Origin: Vibrio comitans
GTDB taxonomy: Bacteria > Pseudomonadota > Gammaproteobacteria > Enterobacterales > Vibrionaceae
Assembly: GCA_024346835.1 (NCBI GenBank)
Contig: AP024867.1
Span: forward strand, 496,001-560,000
DNA length: 64,000 nt
Reading direction: 5' to 3'
Made by a program: the position numbers and the translations under genes. The notes below the pieces were generated by a model. That model did no database searches. It was not told where the DNA came from and saw only the letters and a list, made by a program, of their open reading frames with translations. Below are positions 33,415 through 41,629 of the stretch, piece after piece. Every line of letters starts with the position of its first letter. Position 1 is the stretch's first letter.

Positions 33415-35007
33415 ATGAAAATGAATACTTATAAAATGACTACCTTGGCATTAAGTTGCGCATTTGCGATAGCAGGTTGTAATAGCTCTAGCAGTGACAA
33501 TAGTTCCACCGATATCCCAACTCTTCCTATTCTCCCTGGGCAACCAGGCCCAGTACCTCCTGAATCTAAGCCTGAACTGAAAAATGGCCGCTTCCTTGCT
33601 GGTGATTTTCACGTACATACCGCTGTTTCTGAGGATGCTCATACTCCAGTCGATGAAGGCTTAAGACGCGCCTTTGAAGTTCACGATTTAGACTTCGTAT
33701 TCCTTTCCGATCACTTAAGGCTCACCCATCGTGATGACCAGAACATACAGCATGACACACCACTACCTGTATTCGACGCCATTAAGAAATATCAACTTCA
33801 GCACTTCGATAAATACCTAGATCAAGGAAAGGTCATTATTGCTGGCACCGAGTGGAACAATGACAACTTCGAACACACAAACGTTTGGATGTTTGATGAC
33901 GAGCCCAATTCTGATAAAAGCATCGACTTTATGCGACAGTTTGAGTTTTACGCTCAAGACTACTCTGAGAGCTATTACCCTGCTGAAGATGTTGCTAAAT
34001 GGCTAGATGAAGGCGAACGTTTTGACACATCAACCGAAGGCCTAGAAGCCATTAAGTGGTTAAAGGCAAACATACCAACTGGGCAGGGGCTGGTTCAGTT
34101 CAACCACCCTAACCGAAAGGGTGATAATTACACTGTCTCTGATTATCGCGACATTTTGAATGCAGCACCTGGACTAATGTGTGCCTATGAAGGTCTTCCT
34201 GGTAACCAAGCAACAGACCTAAGGGCGGAATACGAATACGATAAGTACAACGGAAATATTCGAGCCTTTGTCTATGGTGGTGTTGATTACTCGGTCAACG
34301 AATTGGGTGGTGAATGGGATGCATTGCTTGCAGAGGGTCATAAAATTTACCTGACATCAAACTCTGATTTCCATGATGCCTACGCCCCAGGTCAATACAA
34401 TAAAACTCTAGTTTGGTTAGATGAACAACAGGAGGCTAATGTACCAAACATAATGCAGGCTGTTTGTTCAGGCAAAACCGTTGCTATGTATGGCAACTTA
34501 ATTGAAGACCTTAATTACTATGCTGAGTCTAAGTACGACAAACAAATGATGGGTGACTCCCTATACACTCAAAAGGGAGAAGATGTAGAGTTGACGATCC
34601 GCTTCAAACCATCAGAGGGCAATCCCTACACTGATGAGCACAGCATTGATGCTCCTGTAGTTGATCATATCGACCTGATTGGCGGTGAAATGGTAGAGCC
34701 TGCTAAGCCAGGTACACTTGAGTATTCACTGGCATACAACCGCACCACACGCCTGCATCACCGCTTTATGATTGATGACTATCAAATTGATGACGACGGT
34801 TACTATACCCTAACCCACACAATTGAAAATGTAGACAAAGACATGTACTTCCGAATCCGTGGCACTGATATCGAACTAAACAGTGAGCGAATGGATCGTG
34901 ATGGCAATCCAAATGTCGATTTTAGAAGAGCCTCAGGTGCGTCTAATGAAGACAATTACAACAGCCTATGGTTCTACTCTAGTCCAATCTACCTGAACGT
35001 TGAGTAA
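33415..35007 (+). CDS. PHP-domain lipoprotein, putative phosphoesterase
   Basis: 530 aa. The signal peptide ends with the lipobox AIAGC (start at ATG 33415 or 33421), followed by an SSSSDNSS tether and a Pro-rich linker. The catalytic domain begins GDFHVHTAVSEDAHTP, the first PHP metal motif, followed by DFVFLSDH, AGTEWN, FNHPNRKG and LTSNSDFHD, supplying the usual His/Asp/Glu metal ligands. The C-terminal ~150 residues look beta-rich. PHP enzymes hydrolyse phosphoesters with three metals; a lipid-anchored, surface or periplasmic one could release phosphate from organic sources. Co-directional with the DUF3299 gene but separated by a strong hairpin. Confidence 0.85.
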   Translation: MKMNTYKMTTLALSCAFAIAGCNSSSSDNSSTDIPTLPILPGQPGPVPPESKPELKNGRFLAGDFHVHTAVSEDAHTPVDEGLRRAFEVHDLDFVFLSDHLRLTHRDDQNIQHDTPLPVFDAIKKYQLQHFDKYLDQGKVIIAGTEWNNDNFEHTNVWMFDDEPNSDKSIDFMRQFEFYAQDYSESYYPAEDVAKWLDEGERFDTSTEGLEAIKWLKANIPTGQGLVQFNHPNRKGDNYTVSDYRDILNAAPGLMCAYEGLPGNQATDLRAEYEYDKYNGNIRAFVYGGVDYSVNELGGEWDALLAEGHKIYLTSNSDFHDAYAPGQYNKTLVWLDEQQEANVPNIMQAVCSGKTVAMYGNLIEDLNYYAESKYDKQMMGDSLYTQKGEDVELTIRFKPSEGNPYTDEHSIDAPVVDHIDLIGGEMVEPAKPGTLEYSLAYNRTTRLHHRFMIDDYQIDDDGYYTLTHTIENVDKDMYFRIRGTDIELNSERMDRDGNPNVDFRRASGASNEDNYNSLWFYSSPIYLNVE

Positions 35008-35028
35008 CCCCTTTATTTAGCACTATCC

Positions 35029-35055
35029 AAGGAGCAGTTTTTCTGCTCCTTTTGT
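35029..35055 (+). terminator. Rho-independent terminator
   Basis: AAGGAGCAG and CTGCTCCTT form a 9-bp stem with a T5 loop, followed by TT. It lies 21 bp after the PHP gene and ends 10 bp before the DUF3299 start codon, so it must be either read through or used as part of a leader. Confidence 0.75.
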
Positions 35056-35065
35056 GAGTATTTTA

Positions 35066-35551
35066 ATGAAAATCATCAAACTGATATTTCTATTTCTTTC
35101 TTTTTCAGTGCAAGCAGAGATCCTAGATTTAAAGTGGTTAGATCTAGTCCCTGAACATGAAAAAGAACAGGTCATGTTATCTGTAAAGCAACAAATGAAC
35201 ATGAATAATCATGACGAAACATCCACTGAAACCGCAGAGCAAACATTGGTAGGTACGGTCCGTAATGAACTCAACAACACTATGGTCAAAATCCCAGGCT
35301 TTGTAATCCCAATTGAAGGCACTAGCATGGCTGTAAAAGAATTCTTGCTCGTTCCTTTCTACGGCGCATGTATACATGTGCCTCCCCCACCTCAAAATCA
35401 ATTAATTCATGTTGTAATGGAAGATTTCGCAGAAATAAAAGGAATGTGGGAAGTCGTTTATGTCACAGGAAATCTAACGACTCAAACTTTCAAGCATGAC
35501 CTAGCGAGCGTGGGTTACAGAATTGATGGCAGTAGCATCAGCACTCGATAA
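35066..35551 (+). CDS. DUF3299 domain-containing exported protein
   Basis: 161 aa from ATG 35066. Signal peptide MKIIKLIFLFLSFSVQA, then the DUF3299 pattern: ILDLKWLDLVPE, VKIPGFVIPIEGTSMAVKEF, LLVPFYGACIHVPPPPQNQL, VYVTGNL. The conserved Cys-Ile-His with PPPPxNQ is the family hallmark. It should be periplasmic or an outer-membrane-associated protein; function is not established. The start is only about ten bases after a terminator hairpin, and the Shine-Dalgarno is poor. Confidence 0.85.
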   Translation: MKIIKLIFLFLSFSVQAEILDLKWLDLVPEHEKEQVMLSVKQQMNMNNHDETSTETAEQTLVGTVRNELNNTMVKIPGFVIPIEGTSMAVKEFLLVPFYGACIHVPPPPQNQLIHVVMEDFAEIKGMWEVVYVTGNLTTQTFKHDLASVGYRIDGSSISTR

Positions 35552-35606
35552 TTCAATGCATTCGCAACAAAAATGATTAATCGTTATCGAGGGATAATAG
35601 CTGTTA

Positions 35607-35843
35607 CTACTTATTATTCGGGTCACTCCCCATCAATTTAGACTTCATGTCCATGATGAACATGGGCCCGATAATGATGACGCACGCCAGCAGCAACACC
35701 TCTTCTGCTATCAATAGATACGAGGTATACAGGTCGCTTTGTTGCGGCTCAAAGCCCATAGTAGGAACTAGGATAATCAGCACCCAAGCCAATACATAGG
35801 CGGCCAAAAGAGCAATACAAACTTTTATCTTCACTTTACTCAT
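35607..35843 (-). CDS. Small two-helix membrane protein
   Basis: 78 aa. Two hydrophobic segments (residues ~7-27 and ~44-64) separated by a short polar loop, with a positively charged N-terminus (MSKVKIKV), predict an inner-membrane hairpin. The ATG overlaps the stop of the LysR gene upstream (four bases), so it is translationally coupled to that regulator. No family is recognised. Confidence 0.7.
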   Translation of the reverse strand: MSKVKIKVCIALLAAYVLAWVLIILVPTMGFEPQQSDLYTSYLLIAEEVLLLACVIIIGPMFIMDMKSKLMGSDPNNK

Positions 35844-36745
35844 TGGTTTAGCTCTAATGACCAGTATGGCGGTTTTCCATAATACTGAGAGAAGTAATCA
35901 ACGAAAGCTCTCACCTTTGGCGCAACCAAGCGAGCGCTAGGGTAAACGACCCAAATTGCCGCTCCATCAACTAAGCGGTAGTCTTGGAGCACTTGCACCA
36001 ACTCACCACGTTTGAGGTTCTCATGCACAAGCCATGTAGCGCACTTGGCGATACCTAGCCCGTCTAAGCATGCATCTCTGACTGCCTCACCATGATTAAC
36101 CCGTATACTACCCGTCCCCTTAATATTGACCTGTCCTTGCGGGGTATCAAATGTCCATATCTTAAGGCCGGATTGCCCAATACACTGATGTTGGCGCAAC
36201 GACTCAGGATTCTCAGGTAGGCCATACTTTTCAATGTACTCGGGTGAGGCACACATAATGCGTTCATCAACCGCGAGTTTCTTAGCTATTAGGCTAGAGT
36301 CCTGTAGTTCTGCATCTCGAATCGCCACATCAAAGCCACCATCTATAAGATCGATCATAGAGTCGGTAAGTTGAATATCGACAGATAAGTCAGGGTTCTC
36401 TTTAAGAAACCCCTTCAAAGCGGGCATCAAGTGCATACGACCGAACGAAGCGGGGGCAGTAACTCGCAGCGTACCTTGCGGCCTTTCTGCTCCCTTACCC
36501 ACTGACGCTAGCGCTGCATCAACGCCTAACAGTAGCTCTTCAGCATGAGGCAAAAAAACCTCGCCTTCCTCAGTCAAAGAAACCTTACGAGTAGTGCGAT
36601 GAATTAAGCGGGCACCTACACTATCTTCTAAGCGATTAATGTGCATGCTGGCAACGGGAGCGGACAGACCAAGTTCTTGACCTGCTTGACTAATATTATG
36701 AGTAGACGCCACACGGACGAACAATTTGAGGTGCTCTATATTCAC
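35840..36745 (-). CDS. LysR family transcriptional regulator
   Basis: 301 aa, GTG start at 36745. The HTH is EHLKLFVRVASTHNISQAGQ, ELGLSAPVASMHINRLEDSV; followed by LIHRTTRKVSLTEEGEVFLP and an effector domain beginning GTLRVTAPASFGRMHLMPAL. This is the CrgA/DsdC-like subgroup that often regulates adjacent oxidoreductases. The MDR oxidoreductase at 36872-37861 is the upstream neighbour on the same strand and a plausible target, as is the coupled small membrane protein. Confidence 0.88.
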   Translation of the reverse strand: MNIEHLKLFVRVASTHNISQAGQELGLSAPVASMHINRLEDSVGARLIHRTTRKVSLTEEGEVFLPHAEELLLGVDAALASVGKGAERPQGTLRVTAPASFGRMHLMPALKGFLKENPDLSVDIQLTDSMIDLIDGGFDVAIRDAELQDSSLIAKKLAVDERIMCASPEYIEKYGLPENPESLRQHQCIGQSGLKIWTFDTPQGQVNIKGTGSIRVNHGEAVRDACLDGLGIAKCATWLVHENLKRGELVQVLQDYRLVDGAAIWVVYPSARLVAPKVRAFVDYFSQYYGKPPYWSLELNQ

Positions 36746-36813
36746 TTAATTGGCCTGCTTTGATTCAGCATCTGCTTCTTGATAAAGGTAAATATACGCT
36801 AATTTTGGACATA

Positions 36814-36845
36814 AATAAGGCTCACTTAGAAAAGTGAGCCTTATT
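36814..36845 (-). terminator. Rho-independent terminator
   Basis: AATAAGGCTCACTT and AAGTGAGCCTTATT form a perfect 14-bp stem with a 4-base loop, 27 bp past the end of the leftward MDR gene. The left side continues TATGTCC, so the T tract is contributed by the stem end. Confidence 0.78.
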
Positions 36846-36871
36846 GAAGAGAAGCGGAGCTTGTGCGAGGC

Positions 36872-37861
36872 TTAGATAACGCTGATCACAACCTTGCCAA
36901 TCGCCTTGCCTGAGGCTAAATGCGCGTGTGCATCACCCGCTTGGCTAAGGTCGAAGGTTTTAGGATCAACAACGGGAGTCAGCGCACCCGCTTCAGCAAC
37001 CTTGGCTAGTTCTGCCAAGATCTGTCCGTGCTCTTCACGTTTGAAGTTGTGAATCATTGGAATCAGCATAAACACCACATGTAATGACAAACCTTTAAAG
37101 TGCGCCGTGCTCAAATCTAACTCCAATAGTGAAACCGTTGTCGCTATTTGGCCGTTCAGCGCTGCTGCATCCATGGAGTTTTTTAAGTTTTCTCCACCAA
37201 CAGAGTCATAAACGACGTCAAACCCTGCACCTTGAGTATGCTTGGCTACATAGTCTTCAACTGTTTCAGAGGTGAAGTCAATCGCCGTTGCACCAAGTTT
37301 CTCCATCAGTTGCGCTTGCTCGCCCGCACGACCTGTAGCAAAAACATCTGCCCCCATGTGTTTTGCGAGCTGTAGTGCTAAGTGACCAACGCCACCAGAA
37401 CCACCGTGTACTAAGACTTTCTGGCCTGCACCTGTTCCTGCACGAACTAGGCCTTCATATGCGGTGATACCAGCAAGGGGAATGGCGGCCGCTTCACGCA
37501 TTGAAAGGTTTTTAGGTTTATGAGCAATCAATTTGGAATCGGCAGGCATAAACTCGGCCAGCGTACCTTGAAGTTCACCTAAGCCACCTGCACAACCATA
37601 TACCTCATCACCAACAGCAAAGTCAGATACACCCTCACCTACTGCTTCAATCGTACCAGCAAAGTCCATACCTAAAATAGCAGGCGTTTTAGGAGAGAAA
37701 GGAAGACCTTCGCCCATTTCTCGTATCATCATGTCGACGGTATTGACACTCGTTGCAGCTACACGAACCAATACCTCACCAGCTTTAATTTCTGGTTTAG
37801 GCACTTCTGCTACTTCAAATGCTTCCACACCACCATATTCACGTACGATTGTTGCTTTCAT
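36872..37861 (-). CDS. Zinc-independent MDR quinone/alkenal oxidoreductase
   Basis: 329 aa. N-terminal GroES-like domain (GVEAFEVAEVPKPEIKAGEV; ILGMDFAGTIEAVGEGVSDF) and Rossmann fold with the nucleotide motif VLVHGGSGGVGHLALQLAKH. Catalytic zinc ligands are missing, as in QOR/zeta-crystallin-type NADPH:quinone reductases. It reduces quinones or alpha,beta-unsaturated carbonyls. Monocistronic; the LysR gene downstream on the same strand is a candidate regulator. Good match over the full family length. Confidence 0.9.
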   Translation of the reverse strand: MKATIVREYGGVEAFEVAEVPKPEIKAGEVLVRVAATSVNTVDMMIREMGEGLPFSPKTPAILGMDFAGTIEAVGEGVSDFAVGDEVYGCAGGLGELQGTLAEFMPADSKLIAHKPKNLSMREAAAIPLAGITAYEGLVRAGTGAGQKVLVHGGSGGVGHLALQLAKHMGADVFATGRAGEQAQLMEKLGATAIDFTSETVEDYVAKHTQGAGFDVVYDSVGGENLKNSMDAAALNGQIATTVSLLELDLSTAHFKGLSLHVVFMLIPMIHNFKREEHGQILAELAKVAEAGALTPVVDPKTFDLSQAGDAHAHLASGKAIGKVVISVI

Positions 37862-38096
37862 TTACTCTCACCTTTGCAATTATCTTTCATCAAGCTAACG
37901 CTGATCTTGTGTCTAGCCTTAGAGTCTAGACAAATTCACCTCAGTCATCTTCAAGCATTACATGAAAGAGAATTAAGCATTCTTTAATAATCCACATCGA
38001 TGGTCCTAAGCAGAAAATTCAAGATTGATTATTTAGTTTTCCTTAATACTGTTGTGAAAAAGTACATATTGTTGCCTGAAGGGACTCTGCATAGAG

Positions 38097-38134
38097 TTGG
38101 GTTGAACGTTTAATTTCTGTTCAGCCCAATTTTT
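38097..38134 (+). promoter_or_regulatory. Terminator-like hairpin in 5' leader of enoyl-CoA hydratase gene
   Basis: TTGGGTTGAAC and GTTCAGCCCAA form an 11-bp stem (one G-U pair) with an 11-base loop and are followed by TTTTT. This has the form of an intrinsic terminator, placed immediately before the AAGGAG ribosome-binding site and 13 bp before the ATG at 38148. A smaller hairpin (ACTCT/AGAGT) lies just upstream. It may be an attenuator, or the terminator of a short upstream transcript. Confidence 0.6.
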
Positions 38135-38147
38135 AAGGAGCAACACC

Positions 38148-38993
38148 ATGGCTTATGACGGCTACACAACCTTTACCGCAAAGAAAGAAGATGGAATCCT
38201 AACTATCACTTTTGACTTCGGCCCTGTGAATGTACAAGGTCAGGAGATGCTTGCCGACCTCAATGGATTAGCTCTAAGGCTTGAGCGAGACAGAGAAGTT
38301 AAAGTGGTGGTATTCCAATCTGCTAACCCTGAGATTTGGGTCTGCCACTACGACACAAATCTATTGAAAGAAATGTCTACAGAGGCAGTTTCTAGAGAAG
38401 AGGCAAAACTACTAGACCTTCAATCAGTGCTCGAACGCATCAGTAAACTCCCTCAAGCGACTATCGCCAAATTAGAAGGGTTTGCACGTGGTGGTGGTCA
38501 TGAATTTGCCCTTGCTTGTGACATGCGGTTTGCCGCCCGTGGCAAGTTTAAGTTCATGCAAATGGAGGTGGGTATGGGAATTCTGCCTTGTGGCGGTGGC
38601 GCTTCTCGTATGGCTAGGCAAGTAGGTTTAGGCCGAGCTCTAGAAATCATCTTGAGCGCGCGAGACTTTGATGCTGATGAAGCCGAAGCCTACGGCACAA
38701 TCAATAAGGCATTGGAGCCAGATGAAATCGGCGAGTATGTCGATACCTTAGCAAAACGTATCTCCAAATTTCCTGCTGAATCTATTAATGCCTGTAAACA
38801 AATGGTGTATGAATCCATAGATAAACCTATCGATGAAGCACTCAAAGCCGAAGCTTATTGGCTCTACCAAGCCACCAGCAAAACAGCAGCCGTAAAACGC
38901 TTCACCATTGCTGATGAACAGGGTTTGGAACACGATATTGAAAACCAACGCAATTGGAATACCTTGGTTATGAATGTGCAAGACATTAACTGA
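38148..38993 (+). CDS. Enoyl-CoA hydratase/isomerase family protein
   Basis: 281 aa with an ideal AAGGAG seven bases upstream of the ATG. Crotonase fold: GILTITFDFGPVNVQGQEML, VVVFQSANPEIWVCHYDT, ATIAKLEGFARGGGHEFALA (oxyanion-hole G-G-G), FMQMEVGMGILPCGGGASRM and ARQVGLGRALEIILSARDF. The catalytic glutamates expected in hydratases are at M-E-V-G and the preceding region, but assignment as hydratase versus isomerase is open. Possible role in fatty-acid or amino-acid-derived acyl-CoA metabolism. Monocistronic, behind a terminator-like leader. Confidence 0.88.
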   Translation: MAYDGYTTFTAKKEDGILTITFDFGPVNVQGQEMLADLNGLALRLERDREVKVVVFQSANPEIWVCHYDTNLLKEMSTEAVSREEAKLLDLQSVLERISKLPQATIAKLEGFARGGGHEFALACDMRFAARGKFKFMQMEVGMGILPCGGGASRMARQVGLGRALEIILSARDFDADEAEAYGTINKALEPDEIGEYVDTLAKRISKFPAESINACKQMVYESIDKPIDEALKAEAYWLYQATSKTAAVKRFTIADEQGLEHDIENQRNWNTLVMNVQDIN

Positions 38994-39378
38994 TCAAGCT
39001 TTTTCTCTATGCGTTTTAAGAATGGTCAACACCGGTAAACTGTTGCGCTTTGGTGATGCTAGTTTGAAAAGGAGTTCATTATTGAGCTCCTTTTCCATAA
39101 GGGCGTGATAAAATCTAACGCAGGCATTTTAGGGTAATTGTGCTAACGCATTTATGCCCCATTCTTTCTTAGAGTAGATGCCATCAGCCAGTCTTGACCT
39201 ACAAAACTGGTTTATCTCAACTGACACGGAAGTAAAACCCTATAGAACAGTAGTAATTGTTGGTAGGGCACTCAGCAAGTTACATGTTGAACTGAATGCA
39301 TAAAGGTTGCATCATGTCGCCCGAAAAAGCGGCACGCGGCCGTATTGAAACCACACCTCTATATGTAGAAAGGCAAAA
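38994..39378. other. Intergenic region
   Basis: 385 bp between two rightward genes. It contains the terminator at 39066-39095 and presumably the deformylase promoter. Nothing else is recognised. Confidence 0.5.
39066..39095 (+). terminator. Rho-independent terminator
   Basis: GAAAAGGAGTTC and GAGCTCCTTTTC form a 12-bp stem with one G-U pair and the loop ATTATT, 73 bp past the enoyl-CoA hydratase stop. The TTTT lies in the right arm. Confidence 0.7.
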
Positions 39379-39882
39379 ATGGCAGTTTTAAACATTCTAA
39401 CCGCACCAAATCCTAAGCTAAAAATTAAAGCCCAGAAGGTAACAGACATTTCTTCTGTGCAAACGTTAATCAACGATATGCTAGACACATTATATGCGAC
39501 TGAAAATGGTATCGGTTTGGCATCAACTCAAGTCGGTCGGAAAGAGGCTGTTGTTGTTATCGATTTGTCAGAAAGTAGAGACCAGCCATTGATTCTTGTT
39601 AACCCAGAGGTGATTGACGGCTCTGATAAAGCTTTGGGTCAAGAAGGTTGCTTGTCAGTTCCGGACTATTATGCTGATGTTGAGCGATTTTCTTCTGTTA
39701 CCGTCTCTGCTTTAGATCGTGAGGGAAACTCAATTACGGTTGAGAGTGATGAATTTTTAGCTGTTGTCATGCAGCATGAAATTGATCATCTATCTGGTAA
39801 CTTGTTTATTGATTACCTTTCACCACTCAAGCGTCAAATGGCGATGAAAAAAGTTAAGAAGTACGTTAAAGCGCACTCCTAA
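39379..39882 (+). CDS. def: Peptide deformylase
   Basis: 167 aa. All three deformylase motifs are intact: GIGLASTQVG (GxGLAxxQ), EGCLSVP (metal-binding Cys) and QHEIDHLSG (HExDH, two metal-binding His and the catalytic Glu). It removes the N-terminal formyl group from nascent proteins. It is not next to fmt, as the main def gene usually is, so this is likely a second copy. AAAGG is five bases before the ATG. The C-terminus is basic (KRQMAMKKVKKYVKAHS), as in Gram-negative PDFs that bind the ribosome. Confidence 0.94.
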   Translation: MAVLNILTAPNPKLKIKAQKVTDISSVQTLINDMLDTLYATENGIGLASTQVGRKEAVVVIDLSESRDQPLILVNPEVIDGSDKALGQEGCLSVPDYYADVERFSSVTVSALDREGNSITVESDEFLAVVMQHEIDHLSGNLFIDYLSPLKRQMAMKKVKKYVKAHS

Positions 39883-40285
39883 AGCGGATAGTAGTTCGAG
39901 CTTTCATTAAGGGAAGGTTGCCCTCAACTCAAGTCAGATGGTTATTGTTGTGCAACGCACCTTTGCCCCAAAGCAAGCCAGAACACGATTGACCATGATT
40001 TGAAGAGTCTGCATTTTGGCTTACTTTTCCTCATGTCTAGAGCTCTAACTCTGTGGCCAGATTTGCTAATCCACTACAGGACTATTACAACCGATAACGG
40101 CCGCACCAAGTTAATGATGGGCTGTCGCCGGTTAATGCCGAAAATCGGCTTAAATCAGTGTCCGGAATTTGTTGACCACAACAAAATGAACTTTAATAGG
40201 GTGGCTTTGTTTTCCCCTATTAATTTTGACTACTCCAGAGTTCTGCTCCGAAGTGTGGCACTTTCCTATATCAAGCAGCTAAAAC
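39883..40285. other. Intergenic region with possible transposase remnant
   Basis: 403 bp between convergent genes. A rightward frame (40000-40311) contains RTITTDNGRTKL around 40081-40116, which resembles the second-Asp motif (T-x-DNG) of DDE transposases such as IS30-like elements, but the rest of that frame has no match. AATAGGG and CCCTATT (40196-40222) form a small hairpin. No intact element. Confidence 0.3.
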
Positions 40286-41509
40286 CTAAGTTATTAAAGG
40301 CCTTTCTTTAGTGAGGTTGGAGTAATTAATGAAGAAAAAAATACTTGTATAGAGGGTTAGTGGTAGAACAAAGCTAAACTTTAGCCCTATTGCTTCAACA
40401 AGAAAAGACTGACTTAATGGAATAATAGCATTACCAATTGAACACATTGTTATTAAAGCTCCAGCCTGTGATAAATGAGGGCCAGATTTATTTAGCGAGA
40501 GCGCATAAAGGTTTGGATAGAGGCCAGCGTGGCACAAACCCAGGAGGGTAACTAAAAGCGCAATAAAAGGCAGTTCTAGCACTAAAAATAGGCTGGTTAT
40601 CACTATGCCCATCATTGAGAACAGGCTGATGACCGATTCCGCACTCCAGTTTTTTCCAAAGCGACTAATAAATAATCGGCCAAAGAAGATAAAAACCCAG
40701 TAAAGGCTCGTGGCTATGACTTCATAACCAAGCAGCCTATTGGCAATACTCTCGTCTTGGAATACAGCGACCACCATGGTGCCCATTCCGGACTCTAGCC
40801 CCCAACCGAATAACAACATCACTAGACTAAGCAAAAATCCACCGTTTGTGAGCAATTGCCTGTAGTTATTGTTCCCTTGAGGTGACGTATATGAAGCATC
40901 AGAACGTTGAATTGAGAACTCAGTTTGGCAGGAGATTATAAAAAGAACCACCATATATGAAGTGATAAGGCCGCCCGCAATCACCGTGCTAATCAAAATA
41001 GAATCAGATCCTACAATTGGAGCTATCCAGATAGACGCACCGATTAATAGGGGTGCAATCACGTTACCCAATCCGTTCCACGCCGATGCATAACGCTGAC
41101 GCTGTGTGCTTTTGGTGCTGTCTCCAGTTAGCGAAATCAGTGGGAATCCGACCACTTGGCAGGCACACGCAGCACTACCTAGGAAAAAGGTCGAGCAGAG
41201 TAGCAACCAAAATTGCTCAATGGCAATAGAGAAGACAAATAGACCAAAAAAAAACGCAACAAGTAGTGTTGATAATCGGTGTACCACTAGGTATCCGAAT
41301 GCGCGAATTAACCTCGCTGTTGGAATGCTAACCAGTAGCCTTGGTGAGAAATAGAGTAGACTAACCGTTAATGCAGCGGAAAGACTGATATCAAAAATGT
41401 TCGCAATATAGGGAGCCACTGTGACGATGTATACGGTGAGCAGCCCCCAAGCTAGGCTAGCTAAAGAGAGTGCGTTTAGGGAGCTTACTGAAAAAGCGTT
41501 TGGTTTCAT
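40286..41509 (-). CDS. MFS transporter
   Basis: 407 aa with about 12 hydrophobic segments, the expected number for MFS. Motif-A-like sequence between helices 2 and 3 (SIPTARLIRAFGYLVVHRL); helices 4-5 FLGSAACACQVVGFPLISLT. It is an inner-membrane secondary carrier with unknown cargo. It lies downstream of the ROK/ABC operon on the same strand but is separated by a terminator (41537-41566), so it is probably transcribed on its own. A related role in uptake of the same sugar or polyol is possible. Confidence 0.85.
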   Translation of the reverse strand: MKPNAFSVSSLNALSLASLAWGLLTVYIVTVAPYIANIFDISLSAALTVSLLYFSPRLLVSIPTARLIRAFGYLVVHRLSTLLVAFFFGLFVFSIAIEQFWLLLCSTFFLGSAACACQVVGFPLISLTGDSTKSTQRQRYASAWNGLGNVIAPLLIGASIWIAPIVGSDSILISTVIAGGLITSYMVVLFIISCQTEFSIQRSDASYTSPQGNNNYRQLLTNGGFLLSLVMLLFGWGLESGMGTMVVAVFQDESIANRLLGYEVIATSLYWVFIFFGRLFISRFGKNWSAESVISLFSMMGIVITSLFLVLELPFIALLVTLLGLCHAGLYPNLYALSLNKSGPHLSQAGALITMCSIGNAIIPLSQSFLVEAIGLKFSFVLPLTLYTSIFFFINYSNLTKERPLIT

Positions 41510-41536
41510 GAAAGTGGTTATCTCAGAATAACGGGC

Positions 41537-41566
41537 GAAAAAGAGAGCAGCTATCTAAGCTGCTCT
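41537..41566 (-). terminator. Rho-independent terminator of the ROK/ABC operon
   Basis: AGAGCAGC and GCTGCTCT form an 8-bp stem with a 7-base loop. On the leftward transcript it is followed by CTTTTT, so it ends the operon that finishes with the ROK gene at 41630. Confidence 0.85.
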
Positions 41567-41629
41567 AGGCTATTTTTAGAAGGGCAGTAGTGAATCAATT
41601 TGCGCAAATCACCGAACCCATTGATGACT

